61,647 nt of DNA from Methylacidimicrobium fagopyrum. GTDB taxonomy: Bacteria > Verrucomicrobiota > Verrucomicrobiia > Limisphaerales > UBA11358. Shown here piece after piece: positions 29,952 through 39,200 of this stretch. The position numbers and the translations under genes were made by a program. Position 1 is the first letter of the stretch. Each line of letters begins with the position of its first letter. Below the pieces are notes generated by a model that did not search any database, was not told where the DNA came from, and worked only from the letters and a program-made list of their open reading frames with translations. The stretch is from positions 1-61,647 of the forward strand of contig JAMFSJ010000016.1 of NCBI GenBank assembly GCA_026225255.1, in the 5' to 3' direction.

Positions 29952-30746
29952 ATGACAGCGCGACTGGCATTCGTGGGGTTTTTTACGTTCTGGGTTACGA
30001 TGAACGTGATGTTGTGGCGCATGGAATTCGGTTCGCAAGGCGGCGATATCCCGGTGCCGCTGTCGCTGGTTTGGCGGCGGATTTTGACCGCACCAGACTC
30101 ATCCTCCTTGAGCGTCTATCAAAATGGCGAACGCACCGGCTACTGCGAATTGTCCACCAGCATCGGCCAGCAGATGGCGACGCTCGATGACAATAAACCG
30201 CCGCCCGAAGGCTTCGCCGCCCGCGCCGGTTATCAATTGCACCTGGCGGGCAACGTGTCGCTCGGCGATTTCACCAACCGTTTGAAATTCGACGGGAAGA
30301 TTCAGTTCTCGGCCGCGCGCACGTGGCAGGAAATTAATTTAAAAATCACTTCGCGCCTCGCCATTGTGGAAATTCATTCGCTCGCCACCAACCAACTGGT
30401 GCACGTCAAGATCAGCGGCGACTTCGATACCTTGGAACGCGACTTGACCTTCAACGATTTGCAAAATCCCAGCGTGTTGATGCGCACCTTCGCCGGCAGT
30501 TTTACCGACACCTTGTTCGGCTTCATCGGGTTGCCTGATTTCGCCGCGGCCGGCCCGCAAAAAATCGAGTGGCTGTCCCGGCGCGCCCGCATGAAGATCG
30601 GCTCCGAAACCGTGCCCGTTTATCGGCTGGAAACCAGCGTGCTCGGCCGCACCCTCACAGTGGATGTGAGCACGCTCGGCGAAATATTGCGCATCCAATT
30701 ACCCGGCAATGTCACCGCCGTCATTGATGAGTTGAACCGACCATGA
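29952..30746 (+). CDS. Membrane-anchored protein of unknown function
   Basis: 264-aa protein with one N-terminal membrane anchor (LAFVGFFTFWVTMNVMLW) and a large soluble part that is probably periplasmic. I do not recognise a family. The C-terminal third (VPVYRLETSVLGRTLTVDVSTLGEILRIQLPG) is beta-rich and could be an FecR/OstA-like or outer-membrane-lipid-binding fold, but that is only a hint. It starts 10 bases after the LysM gene and overlaps the ABC gene by four bases (ATGA), so it belongs to a three-gene unit. Confidence 0.65.
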   Translation: MTARLAFVGFFTFWVTMNVMLWRMEFGSQGGDIPVPLSLVWRRILTAPDSSSLSVYQNGERTGYCELSTSIGQQMATLDDNKPPPEGFAARAGYQLHLAGNVSLGDFTNRLKFDGKIQFSAARTWQEINLKITSRLAIVEIHSLATNQLVHVKISGDFDTLERDLTFNDLQNPSVLMRTFAGSFTDTLFGFIGLPDFAAAGPQKIEWLSRRARMKIGSETVPVYRLETSVLGRTLTVDVSTLGEILRIQLPGNVTAVIDELNRP

Positions 30747-31477
30747 TTGAACTCCACCAGCTCGTAAAAAGTTTCGGCAACGTGATTGCCGTGGACAACT
30801 TGTCGCTGACCATTCCGCGCGGCGAATTTTTTGCCGTGCTCGGCCCGAACGCCGCCGGCAAAACCACAACCATCAAATTGCTCGCCGGCCTGATCAAACC
30901 CACTTCCGGCTACGCGCGCATCTGCGGTTTTGACATCCAAACCCAACCGCTCGAAGCGCGCAAACGCCTCGCCTACGTGCCGGATTATCCGTTTCTTTAC
31001 GATAAATTGACTGCGTGGGAATTCTTCCGTTTCATCGGCCAACTATTTCACCTCGACGCCGCGCGCATCGAAAAAAACGCGCACGAACTCGTCGCGCGTT
31101 TTCACCTGGCCGAATTTGCCGATCGCTCGCTTGAGGGCCTTTCACACGGCACGCGCCAACGCATCGCCATTGTCGCCGCGCTGCTGCACGACCCCGAAGT
31201 TTTCGTGATTGATGAACCGATGGTCGGCCTCGATCCGCAACACGCCCGCATCGTGAAAGATGTTTTGAAAGAACGTTCGCTGGCGGGCATGACCGTGCTC
31301 GTTTCCACGCATCAACTCAGCATCGCCGAAGAAATGGCCGACCGCATCGGCATCATCAATAACGGCAAACTCATCGCCGTCGGCACGCACGCCGAACTCC
31401 GCCAACAAAGCGGCGGCTCCGGCCAGTTGGAAGAAATTTTTCTCTCGCTCACCGCGGGCGTGGAAAAAAAATCATAG
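30743..31477 (+). CDS. ABC transporter ATP-binding protein (no permease nearby)
   Basis: 244-aa ABC ATPase with Walker A GPNAAGKTTT (about residues 35-44), signature LSHGTRQR, Walker B VFVIDEPMVGLD and the H-loop STHQ. The type is that of the ABC-2 drug/lipid/polysaccharide exporters. It is translationally coupled to the unknown membrane protein. No ABC permease gene is found on either side in the window, so the membrane partner is either the unknown protein or is encoded elsewhere. The signature has an S-H-G in place of the usual S-G-G, a small departure worth noting. Confidence 0.92.
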   Translation: MIELHQLVKSFGNVIAVDNLSLTIPRGEFFAVLGPNAAGKTTTIKLLAGLIKPTSGYARICGFDIQTQPLEARKRLAYVPDYPFLYDKLTAWEFFRFIGQLFHLDAARIEKNAHELVARFHLAEFADRSLEGLSHGTRQRIAIVAALLHDPEVFVIDEPMVGLDPQHARIVKDVLKERSLAGMTVLVSTHQLSIAEEMADRIGIINNGKLIAVGTHAELRQQSGGSGQLEEIFLSLTAGVEKKS

Positions 31478-31608
31478 GGGACGGAATGCCTGCGGAAGGG
31501 TTGGCGCGGGGAGTTTTTTTTTGGAAAAATTTTCCCGGTGCGAAAACTATTTTCGATTTTAAGGCTTCAAGGGTTGTAACCGTTGGTTAAAATAGCTTAG
31601 GGTGCTGG

Positions 31609-32958
31609 GTGATGGAAAAAGATATTCTCAATTCTTCCAGCGCGCGGCCGCGCATCGCCATGATCTCAACCCACGGTTACGTCGCCGCCATTCCGCCCTT
31701 GGGTGCAGTGGATACGGGCGGCCAAGTCGTTTACGTGATTGAGCTTTCCAAAAAACTGGCCCAACTCGGTTATGAAGTAGACATCTGGACGCGCGGTTTT
31801 GAGGATCAGCCGGAGCTGGAATATGTGTCCGATCAAGTGCGCGTCATCCGCGTGGCGTGCGGCGGTAAAAAATTTATCGGCAAAGAATATCTTTTCGAAA
31901 AACTGCCGGAGTGGAACGAGAACGCGTTGCGTTTCATCGCTAAACACCATCTCAAATACCAGTTCATCGACAGCCACTATTGGGATGCGGGCGTAGCGGG
32001 CCAATATTTGAGCAATGTGCTCAACGTGCCCCATCTGCACACGCCCCACTCGCTCGGGGCGTGGAAAAAGCGGTCGATGGAGACCGATTATCCCGATGAG
32101 GCGGCGAAGTTCGAGCAGCAATATAATTTCACCCAACGCCTCCACCACGAACGGTTGCTGTATCAAGAATGTGAAATGGTCATCGCCACCACGCCGCAAC
32201 AGATGGACATTATCCAACAGGATTACGAAGTTGCGGAAAGTAAATGTCGCATGATTCCGCCGGGTTACGACGACACCCGCTATTATCCCGTAAGCGAGGC
32301 CAGCCGCAAAGCCATCCGGCAAAAACTCGGTTTCTCCGGGCCGGTGACGTTGGCCATCGGCCGCCTCGCGCGGAACAAAGGTTACGACTTGTTGATCGCC
32401 GGTTTCCAATTGGTCGCGCAACGCGATCTCGCAGCCCAATTGCGGCTCGCGGTGGGGGGCGCGGATATGAGCCAGCAAGAGTTGACGATTTTAAATGCTC
32501 TAAAAGCTCAGGTCGCGCAACTCGGGCTGGAAGCGCGGGTGATCTTTGAAGGGTTTGTGCCGGATGAATTGATGCCGGATTATTATCGCGCGGCGGATTT
32601 ATTTGTGTTGTCGAGCCGTTACGAACCGTTTGGCATGACGGCCATCGAAGCGATGGCGAGCGGCGCACCGACGATCGTGACGATCCATGGCGGACTCTGG
32701 CGCGCCCTGACGTTTGGTCGGCACGCGCTTTATGCCGATCCGTTTGACAAGGAAGATTTGGGCATCACGATGCACAAAGTTTTGAAACATAAAAAACTCG
32801 CGGCGCGGTTGTCGCGCATGGGCGCACATAAGGCGCGGAGTTTGTTTACGTGGACCGGCGTGGCGCAGCAACTTATCGCCGTCGTCGAACAACGCATCAG
32901 CCCCACGCTGTCTTTGAACGACACGGAATGGGATGAGCCTTGGAATGATGGGGATTAA
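31609..32958 (+). CDS. Sucrose-phosphate-synthase-like GT4 glycosyltransferase
   Basis: 449-aa GT-B glycosyltransferase of family GT4. The N-terminal glycine-rich loop PPLGAVDTGGQVVYVIELSK is typical of sucrose-phosphate and mannosylfructose-phosphate synthases, which join a sugar from a nucleotide donor to fructose 6-phosphate. The C-domain has AIGRLARNKGYDLLI and the retaining E-x7-E motif YEPFGMTAIEAMASG. The next gene codes for a HAD phosphatase of the sucrose-phosphatase type, which fits the pathway. The donor (UDP- or GDP-glucose or -mannose) cannot be told from the sequence. Start ATG 31609 (or 31612). Confidence 0.85.
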   Translation: MMEKDILNSSSARPRIAMISTHGYVAAIPPLGAVDTGGQVVYVIELSKKLAQLGYEVDIWTRGFEDQPELEYVSDQVRVIRVACGGKKFIGKEYLFEKLPEWNENALRFIAKHHLKYQFIDSHYWDAGVAGQYLSNVLNVPHLHTPHSLGAWKKRSMETDYPDEAAKFEQQYNFTQRLHHERLLYQECEMVIATTPQQMDIIQQDYEVAESKCRMIPPGYDDTRYYPVSEASRKAIRQKLGFSGPVTLAIGRLARNKGYDLLIAGFQLVAQRDLAAQLRLAVGGADMSQQELTILNALKAQVAQLGLEARVIFEGFVPDELMPDYYRAADLFVLSSRYEPFGMTAIEAMASGAPTIVTIHGGLWRALTFGRHALYADPFDKEDLGITMHKVLKHKKLAARLSRMGAHKARSLFTWTGVAQQLIAVVEQRISPTLSLNDTEWDEPWNDGD

Positions 32959-33019
32959 ATAGCATTGAAACCGGAATAAACGGAACGGAACGCTTAAACG
33001 ATCACACCAATAAAACATT

Positions 33020-35110
33020 ATGCCCGAAGAAAAAATTCTGCTGTTCTGCTCGGATCTCGACGGCACGCTGCTCGGCAATCCTGAAGCCACGCGCCGGTTC
33101 AAAGATACTTGGGAAGCGTTGCCAAAAAAACAACGCCCGCTGCTGTGTTACAATTCCGGTCGCCTCGTGCAAGACATCATTGATCTGCTCGCGACGAAAA
33201 CCTTGCCGTGGCCGGATTACATAATCGGCGGCGTTGGCACCCAGGTCTATGACGGACGCCAAAAACGTTCCTTCAAAGATTACAACAAAGTGTTCGGTGC
33301 GGACTGGGACTTGAAAAAGATAGAAGTGATCCTCTCTAATTTTCCCGGCGTCAACCGTCAGCCGCCGCAATTTTTGCATCCTTATAAATCGAGTTGGTAT
33401 CTGCAACACGCCACGGCGGAAACCCTCGAGCAAATAAAAAATCTGCTCGCGCAAGCCGGTTTGTCCGTGAGTATCGTCTATTCCAGCCTGCGCGATCTAG
33501 ACGTCTTGCCCGCGAAAACGAACAAGGGTTTTGCGCTGCAATGGCTGTGCGAAAAAATTTCCGTGCCGGTCGCCAGCGTGCTCGTCGCGGGCGACACCGG
33601 CAACGATAGCAGCCTGTTTCTTCTGCCCGCCGTGCGCGGCATCGTCGTGGAAAATGCGCAGCCGGAATTGTTCGAGGCGGTCGTGCATTTGCCCACGTTC
33701 AGCGCGGATCAAATCATGGCCGACGGCGTCATCGAAGGTTTGAAACATTTCGGCGTCGTGCCGCATGGGCCGTCGCTCGCAAGTTCCGCGTTGAGTGGTG
33801 AAGCGATGAATCCCACGATGCGGATGTTGTTCTCCGAAGCGTCCCTCGGCACGTTGACTTCCGAGGAACGGCAATTGATCTACACCGGTTACGAGCAAGC
33901 ATTGATCGCGTTGCGAAAAAATATCACGCCCCTCGGTTTTTCCGCGTGCTCGCTCGAAGACAATGAAGTTACCGGCACCGATGTGAATTATCGCAGCGTC
34001 TGGGCGCGCGACGGAGCCATCACCATCATCAGCACGATTGAATTAGACGATCCGCAAATTCGCGCCGCGCAAAAACAAACGCTGCGCACGCTGCTCGACC
34101 ACATGTCGCCGAACGGCCTAATCCCCGCGAATGTGCGGATCGATTCCGGCACGCCGGATTACAGCGGCGTTGGCGGCATCTGCTCGATTGACAGTGGATT
34201 GCTCCTCATCATTGCGTTTTATCATTACGTCAACAAGCTGCAGGACTTCGAGCTGCTCGCCGAATACGCCGACCGCCTCCAGCACACGATGAACTGGCTG
34301 AGCGCACTCGACAGCAATAACGACGGGCTGCTGGAAATTCCCGAGGCGGGCGATTGGACGGATCTGTTCGGTCGCAGCTATCACGTGCTCTACGACGAAA
34401 TTCTTTGGTATCGCGCGAATGTCTGTTTTGGTCGCCTGCTGGAATTTCAGAAAAAATTTGATAAGGCCGCCGACTACCTGCGCTGGTCGCAATTCATTCG
34501 CGGAAAAATTCTTACCTCCTTCTGGCCGTCCACAAAAACGCGCGAAGCGCCGGTGCAAGTCACGTTTGCCGACCGCCAATTTTCGCTCGGCGATTCCAGT
34601 TATCTGCTCGCGGAAATCACGCCCTTTAGCTTCAACTGGCGCTGCGACGTGTTCGGCAACATTCTCGCGTTTTTGAACAACGTGCTGGATGCGGATCACG
34701 CGCGGGTCGCGTTCAAATTCATGTGGGGTGTCGGCGTCAACGATCCGTGGCCCGTCGCGAATCTCTATCCGCCCGTGCAAGCGGGCGATCCCGATTGGCG
34801 GGCGTATTACACCGTCAATTTGCTCAACTTGCCCGCGCACTATCACAACGGCGGCATCTGGCCGTTCATCGGCGGCATGTGGGTGCGGTTCATCCATCGC
34901 CTCGGCCTTTACGAAGTTGCGTGTCGCGAATTGTTAAAACTCGCGCAGCTCAACCGGCTCGGTAAAAATCAGGAATGGGAATTCAATGAATGGATGCACG
35001 GTCGCACGGGCAAACCGATGGGCAAATGTTATCAAGCCTGGTCCGCTGCGTCCTACATCCAAGCATGTTTAGAATTGCAGATCAGCTCGGAAAGTTTGCC
35101 AAAAGATTGA
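33020..35110 (+). CDS. Sucrose-phosphatase-like HAD domain fused to a glycoside-hydrolase-like domain
   Basis: 696-aa fusion. Residues 1 to about 245 are a HAD-IIB phosphatase of the sucrose-6-phosphate phosphatase type: motif I FCSDLDGTLLG (nucleophile Asp about 11), motif II CYNSGR, and the late VLVAGDTGNDSSLF with the metal-binding Asp. Residues from about 270 form an alpha/alpha-barrel of the GH100 neutral invertase or amylo-glucosidase type: VNYRSVWARDGAI, CSIDSGLLLIIAF, SNNDGLLEIPEAGDWTDLF, LPAHYHNGGIWPFIGGMWV. The first half should finish synthesis of a disaccharide from the product of the gene before it, while the second half looks suited to cutting a glycosidic bond. Both activities are predicted, not shown. 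The gap to the synthase gene is 61 bases. Confidence 0.85.
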   Translation: MPEEKILLFCSDLDGTLLGNPEATRRFKDTWEALPKKQRPLLCYNSGRLVQDIIDLLATKTLPWPDYIIGGVGTQVYDGRQKRSFKDYNKVFGADWDLKKIEVILSNFPGVNRQPPQFLHPYKSSWYLQHATAETLEQIKNLLAQAGLSVSIVYSSLRDLDVLPAKTNKGFALQWLCEKISVPVASVLVAGDTGNDSSLFLLPAVRGIVVENAQPELFEAVVHLPTFSADQIMADGVIEGLKHFGVVPHGPSLASSALSGEAMNPTMRMLFSEASLGTLTSEERQLIYTGYEQALIALRKNITPLGFSACSLEDNEVTGTDVNYRSVWARDGAITIISTIELDDPQIRAAQKQTLRTLLDHMSPNGLIPANVRIDSGTPDYSGVGGICSIDSGLLLIIAFYHYVNKLQDFELLAEYADRLQHTMNWLSALDSNNDGLLEIPEAGDWTDLFGRSYHVLYDEILWYRANVCFGRLLEFQKKFDKAADYLRWSQFIRGKILTSFWPSTKTREAPVQVTFADRQFSLGDSSYLLAEITPFSFNWRCDVFGNILAFLNNVLDADHARVAFKFMWGVGVNDPWPVANLYPPVQAGDPDWRAYYTVNLLNLPAHYHNGGIWPFIGGMWVRFIHRLGLYEVACRELLKLAQLNRLGKNQEWEFNEWMHGRTGKPMGKCYQAWSAASYIQACLELQISSESLPKD

Positions 35111-35207
35111 AACCTTTACCGGGTTATAAATTAATAATTGTCCATTTCGTGCTCGGGGCTCCGGTCGAGTCCCGCAAACGCTGTTCCCAACTTATAAAAT
35201 TGTCTCC

Positions 35208-36140
35208 ATGAAAATTTTGAATCTGCTCGGCGTTGTTTTCGGCGTTGGCTTTATAGGCAACCCTTTGACCGCCCAAACGAATGTCTGGCAGCCAGCGCCG
35301 GGACATGTGCAAATCTCCCTTTGGCCAGGAACGCCGCCGGACGCGCAGCCGATCGCGGGACCGCTGGTGGCCGGTAAGCCGTGGGTTTTAGTCGACAATG
35401 TTTCTCAACCGACGATGACCGTCTATTCGCCAACAGGCACGAATACCCGAGTGGCGGTAATCGTATTTCCCGGCGGCGGTTATCATGAGCTGGCCATGGA
35501 TCTGGAAGGCACGGAGATTTGTGATTGGTTAACCGCGCAGGGAATCACGGCGGTGCTGCTGAAATATCGCGTGCCGGATTCGGGGCCGAATTGGGATTCA
35601 CAATTAAAACAGCACGTCGAACCGAAAGCGCCGCTGGCGTTGGAAGATGCGCAGCGAACGATCGGGCTGGTGCGCCTGCACGCCGCCGCGTGGCACATTG
35701 ACGCCCACAAAATTGGGGTGATCGGCTTTTCAGCGGGCGGACATTTAGTGGCCAATCTCAGCACGCATTTTGACCAACGCGCTTATCCGGCCGTCGATGC
35801 GGCCGATAAAAAAAGCTGCCGCCCGGATTTTGGCATCGCGATTTATCCGGGGCACATGACGGAAAATACGACCAACGAGTTTGATTTAAATCCGACCCTT
35901 CCTGTCACTCGCCACACGCCGCCGCAATTTATTTTGCAGGCAGAAAACGACCACGTCGATGGTGTGGAGCAAGCGCTGGTTTATTACATCGCGCTGAAGA
36001 ACGCCGAAGTTCCGGCAGAGCTGCACTTGTATGCCGAAGGCGGTCATGCGTTTGGGCTGCGGCGCACCAAACTTCCCATAAGCGAATGGCCGCAACTCGT
36101 AGATAAATGGTTGGGCACCATCGGCATGACTGCGGAGTAA
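35208..36140 (+). CDS. Secreted alpha/beta-hydrolase (esterase, BD-FAE/acetylxylan-type)
   Basis: 310-aa esterase with a cleavable signal (KILNLLGVVFGVGFIGNPLTAQ). The oxyanion segment FPGGGYHELA, the nucleophile elbow VIGFSAGGHL (Ser about 172), Asp in ENDHVDG and His in EGGHAFGL form the triad. This is the pattern of esterase/lipase proteins that remove acetyl or aromatic groups from plant polysaccharides. It is in the same direction as the sucrose-type genes, with a gap of 97 bases in which no feature is seen. Confidence 0.9.
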   Translation: MKILNLLGVVFGVGFIGNPLTAQTNVWQPAPGHVQISLWPGTPPDAQPIAGPLVAGKPWVLVDNVSQPTMTVYSPTGTNTRVAVIVFPGGGYHELAMDLEGTEICDWLTAQGITAVLLKYRVPDSGPNWDSQLKQHVEPKAPLALEDAQRTIGLVRLHAAAWHIDAHKIGVIGFSAGGHLVANLSTHFDQRAYPAVDAADKKSCRPDFGIAIYPGHMTENTTNEFDLNPTLPVTRHTPPQFILQAENDHVDGVEQALVYYIALKNAEVPAELHLYAEGGHAFGLRRTKLPISEWPQLVDKWLGTIGMTAE

Positions 36141-36217
36141 ACTGGCTGGACAAGCTTTAACGTCGAGCGCAACATCGCTTCAATGAAATTTAGTGGATCA
36201 CAAAGACGCAAAAAAAA

Positions 36218-39200
36218 GTGATGCTTCGTATCCGTATCAAAAGAAAATGGGGGCTGCTCTGGCTTGGCAAATTTCTTCAGGTTGGCGCTCAATCTATTGT
36301 TTGGATCAGCGGCATTCTGCTTGTTTTCAGCACCCACGGTAACGGCATCGTCTCGGCGAAAACTTCTCCGTCGCCGGCCAAAATTGATTTCACGCGCGAG
36401 GTGCGGCCCGTGCTCGCCAGTCACTGCTTCAAATGTCACGGCCAGGACGAGGGTTCGCGCAAGGCCAAGCTGCGGTTGGATGTTCGCGAAGCCGCGATTC
36501 AACCGGCGAAGTCGGGCGATATCGCCATCGTCCCCGGCCAAACGAACGCGAGCGAATTGATAAGCCGCATTTTTTCAACGAATGAGGATGATTTGATGCC
36601 GCCGCCGGAGGCCAAAAATCCGCTGACGCCGGCCGACAAGGAAATTCTCAAACGCTGGATTGCCGAAGGCGCGGAATACAAACCGCACTGGGCCTTTATC
36701 GCACCGAAACAAGCGTCACTTCCGAAAGTGCAGAATAAAAAATGGCCGCAAAATGCGATCGATCGTTTCGTGCTGGCGCGGCTGGACAAGGAAGGGCTCA
36801 AACCGTCGCCGCGCGCAGACAAATATACTTTGGTTCGCCGGCTTTATCTGGATCTGATTGGTTTACCACCGACGCCGGCGCAGGCGGATGCGTTTGTGAA
36901 TGACCCTTCGCCCGACGCTTACGAACGGCTCGTGGATCAGTTGCTCGCCTCGCCACATTATGGCGAACGTTGGGCGCGGCGCTGGCTGGATCTCGCCCGA
37001 TATGCCGACTCGAATGGTTATGAGAAAGACCGTCCGCGTTCCATCTGGCCATGGCGCGATTGGGTGATCAATGCGCTGAACCGGGATATGCCGTTCGATG
37101 AATTCACCATCGAACAAATCGCCGGCGATCTGTTGCCCCAGGCCACGCCCGACCAGGTTATCGCCACCGGTTTCAATCGCAACTCGATGCTCAATGAGGA
37201 AGGCGGCGTGGATCCGTTGGAATATCGTTTCTATGCGATGGTGGACCGCGTGCATGTCACCGCCACCACCTGGCTCGGTTTGACGATGGCCTGTGCGCAA
37301 TGTCACACGCACAAATATGATCCCATCATGCACGCGGATTATTATCGCTTCATGGCGTGCCTGAATAATGCCATTGAGCCGACCTACAAAATCAAGGAGA
37401 CAGAGGTCGTCGCGAAACGGCAGAAAATCCAGCAACAGATTGACGCGTTGGAAGCCGCGTTGCCGGATAAATTCGCGTTGGAACCGCATTTCGCGTGGCA
37501 GATTCCGGCCGCGGCGGAGTTTCTTTCAACGAACGGTTCAACGGCAGACTTTTTATCCGATGGCTCCTTTCGTGTCGGTGGAGCGAAACCGGAGCAGGAC
37601 ACTTATACGCTCACATTTGAAATGAAGCCGCAGCGCGTCACCCACGTTCAAATTGAGGCGATCCCGGACGAGCAGTTCGGCAACGGCGGGTCCGGCCGGT
37701 CGGGTAATGGCAATTTTGTTTTGAGCGAATTAGAAATGGAAGTGTCCGCGACAAACGGCGGAACGGCATCGCGTAAAGTGAGCTTTGCCGACGCGCTGGC
37801 GGATTTTTCGCAGGATGGCTTTTCGGTCACCAATGCGATTGATGGCAAACATGATACTGGCTGGGCAATTGATGGGCCGAACGGAACCGGCAAACTGCAT
37901 CACGCGATCTTCGCGCTGGCGGAACCGGTGGAGTTGACGAACCCCGCAAACGTCACGCTCAGGTTGGTGCAAAACCACGGTCAGCACGACACTTTGGGCC
38001 ATTTCCGGATCAGCTTCGGCGAAGCGGCGTCCGACCAAATGGTGTCGGAACAACACCGCCGTGAAGTGCGCGACCAACACTGCGTGCAATGGCTGGCCGA
38101 TCAATTGCCCGCCGCCAACTGGCAGCCACTCCACCCGATTTCCGCCAGCAGCATCGCGCCGATTTTGACCATTCAGGATGACGACTCCATTTTTTGCAGC
38201 GGCGATTTCAGCAAGAGCGATACTTACACGGTTAAGTTTCACAATCTGCCCGCCGGCCTCAAAGCGTTTCGGCTGGAAATGTTGGCCGATGACCGATTAC
38301 CAAATGGCGGGCCGGGCTCGGTTTATTACGAAGGTGCGCCGGGAAATTTTTGGCTTTCCACCGTCAGGTTAAAAGCCGATGGCCAGGCGGTCGCGCTGAC
38401 CAATGCGACCGAAAGTTTTGCCGACGGGGCCAACAAGGCGGCCCAAACTCTGGATGATGATCCGCAGACCGGCTGGTCCATCGTCGGCGGCACCGGTAAA
38501 ACTCAGAACGCCGTTTTTCAACTGGCGCAAAACGTCACGAGCACCAATGAAATGCAGCTCGATTTGACCTGCGAAAAATATTACGCGGCCGGTTTGGGAC
38601 GCTTTCGCCTGTGGGTGACGACGAATGAAAATGCGCGGGCTTCCGAGTTAAATAACGAAGCCGTGGCCGTTCTCGCCAGATATAACGATCTGGAAAAACT
38701 CAAAACTCTTTTTGCCGGCACGAACAGCTCGGCGGATCGCGAAAGCTTGCTCCGCCAATTTGCCTTGTTGTCCCCCTATTTTGCCAGACCGCGCGCTGAA
38801 ATTGAAAAGCTTCACGCCATGTTGCCAAAGTTTCCCACGACGCTCGTGATGCAAGAAAGGCCGCTAGGACAAGAACGCAAAACCTTTGTCCATCATCGCG
38901 GCGAATTTCTCAGTCTCGAGGAAACCGTGACGCCCGGGGTGCCGGCCTTTTTGCCGCAGTTGCCGGAAAACGCGCCGTCGAATCGCTTGGCACTCGCTCG
39001 TTGGCTGGTGTCTGGCACCAATATGCTCACGGGCCGCGTCATCATGAATCGCCAGTGGGAAGCATTGTTCGGACGCGGCATTGTGGCGACACCCGGAGAT
39101 TTTGGTTTTCAAGGCGATCTGCCGTCGAATCAGGATTTATTGGATTGGCTCGCCGTGGACTTCGTCAAGGAAGGTTGGTCGCAGAAAAAAATGCTCAAGC

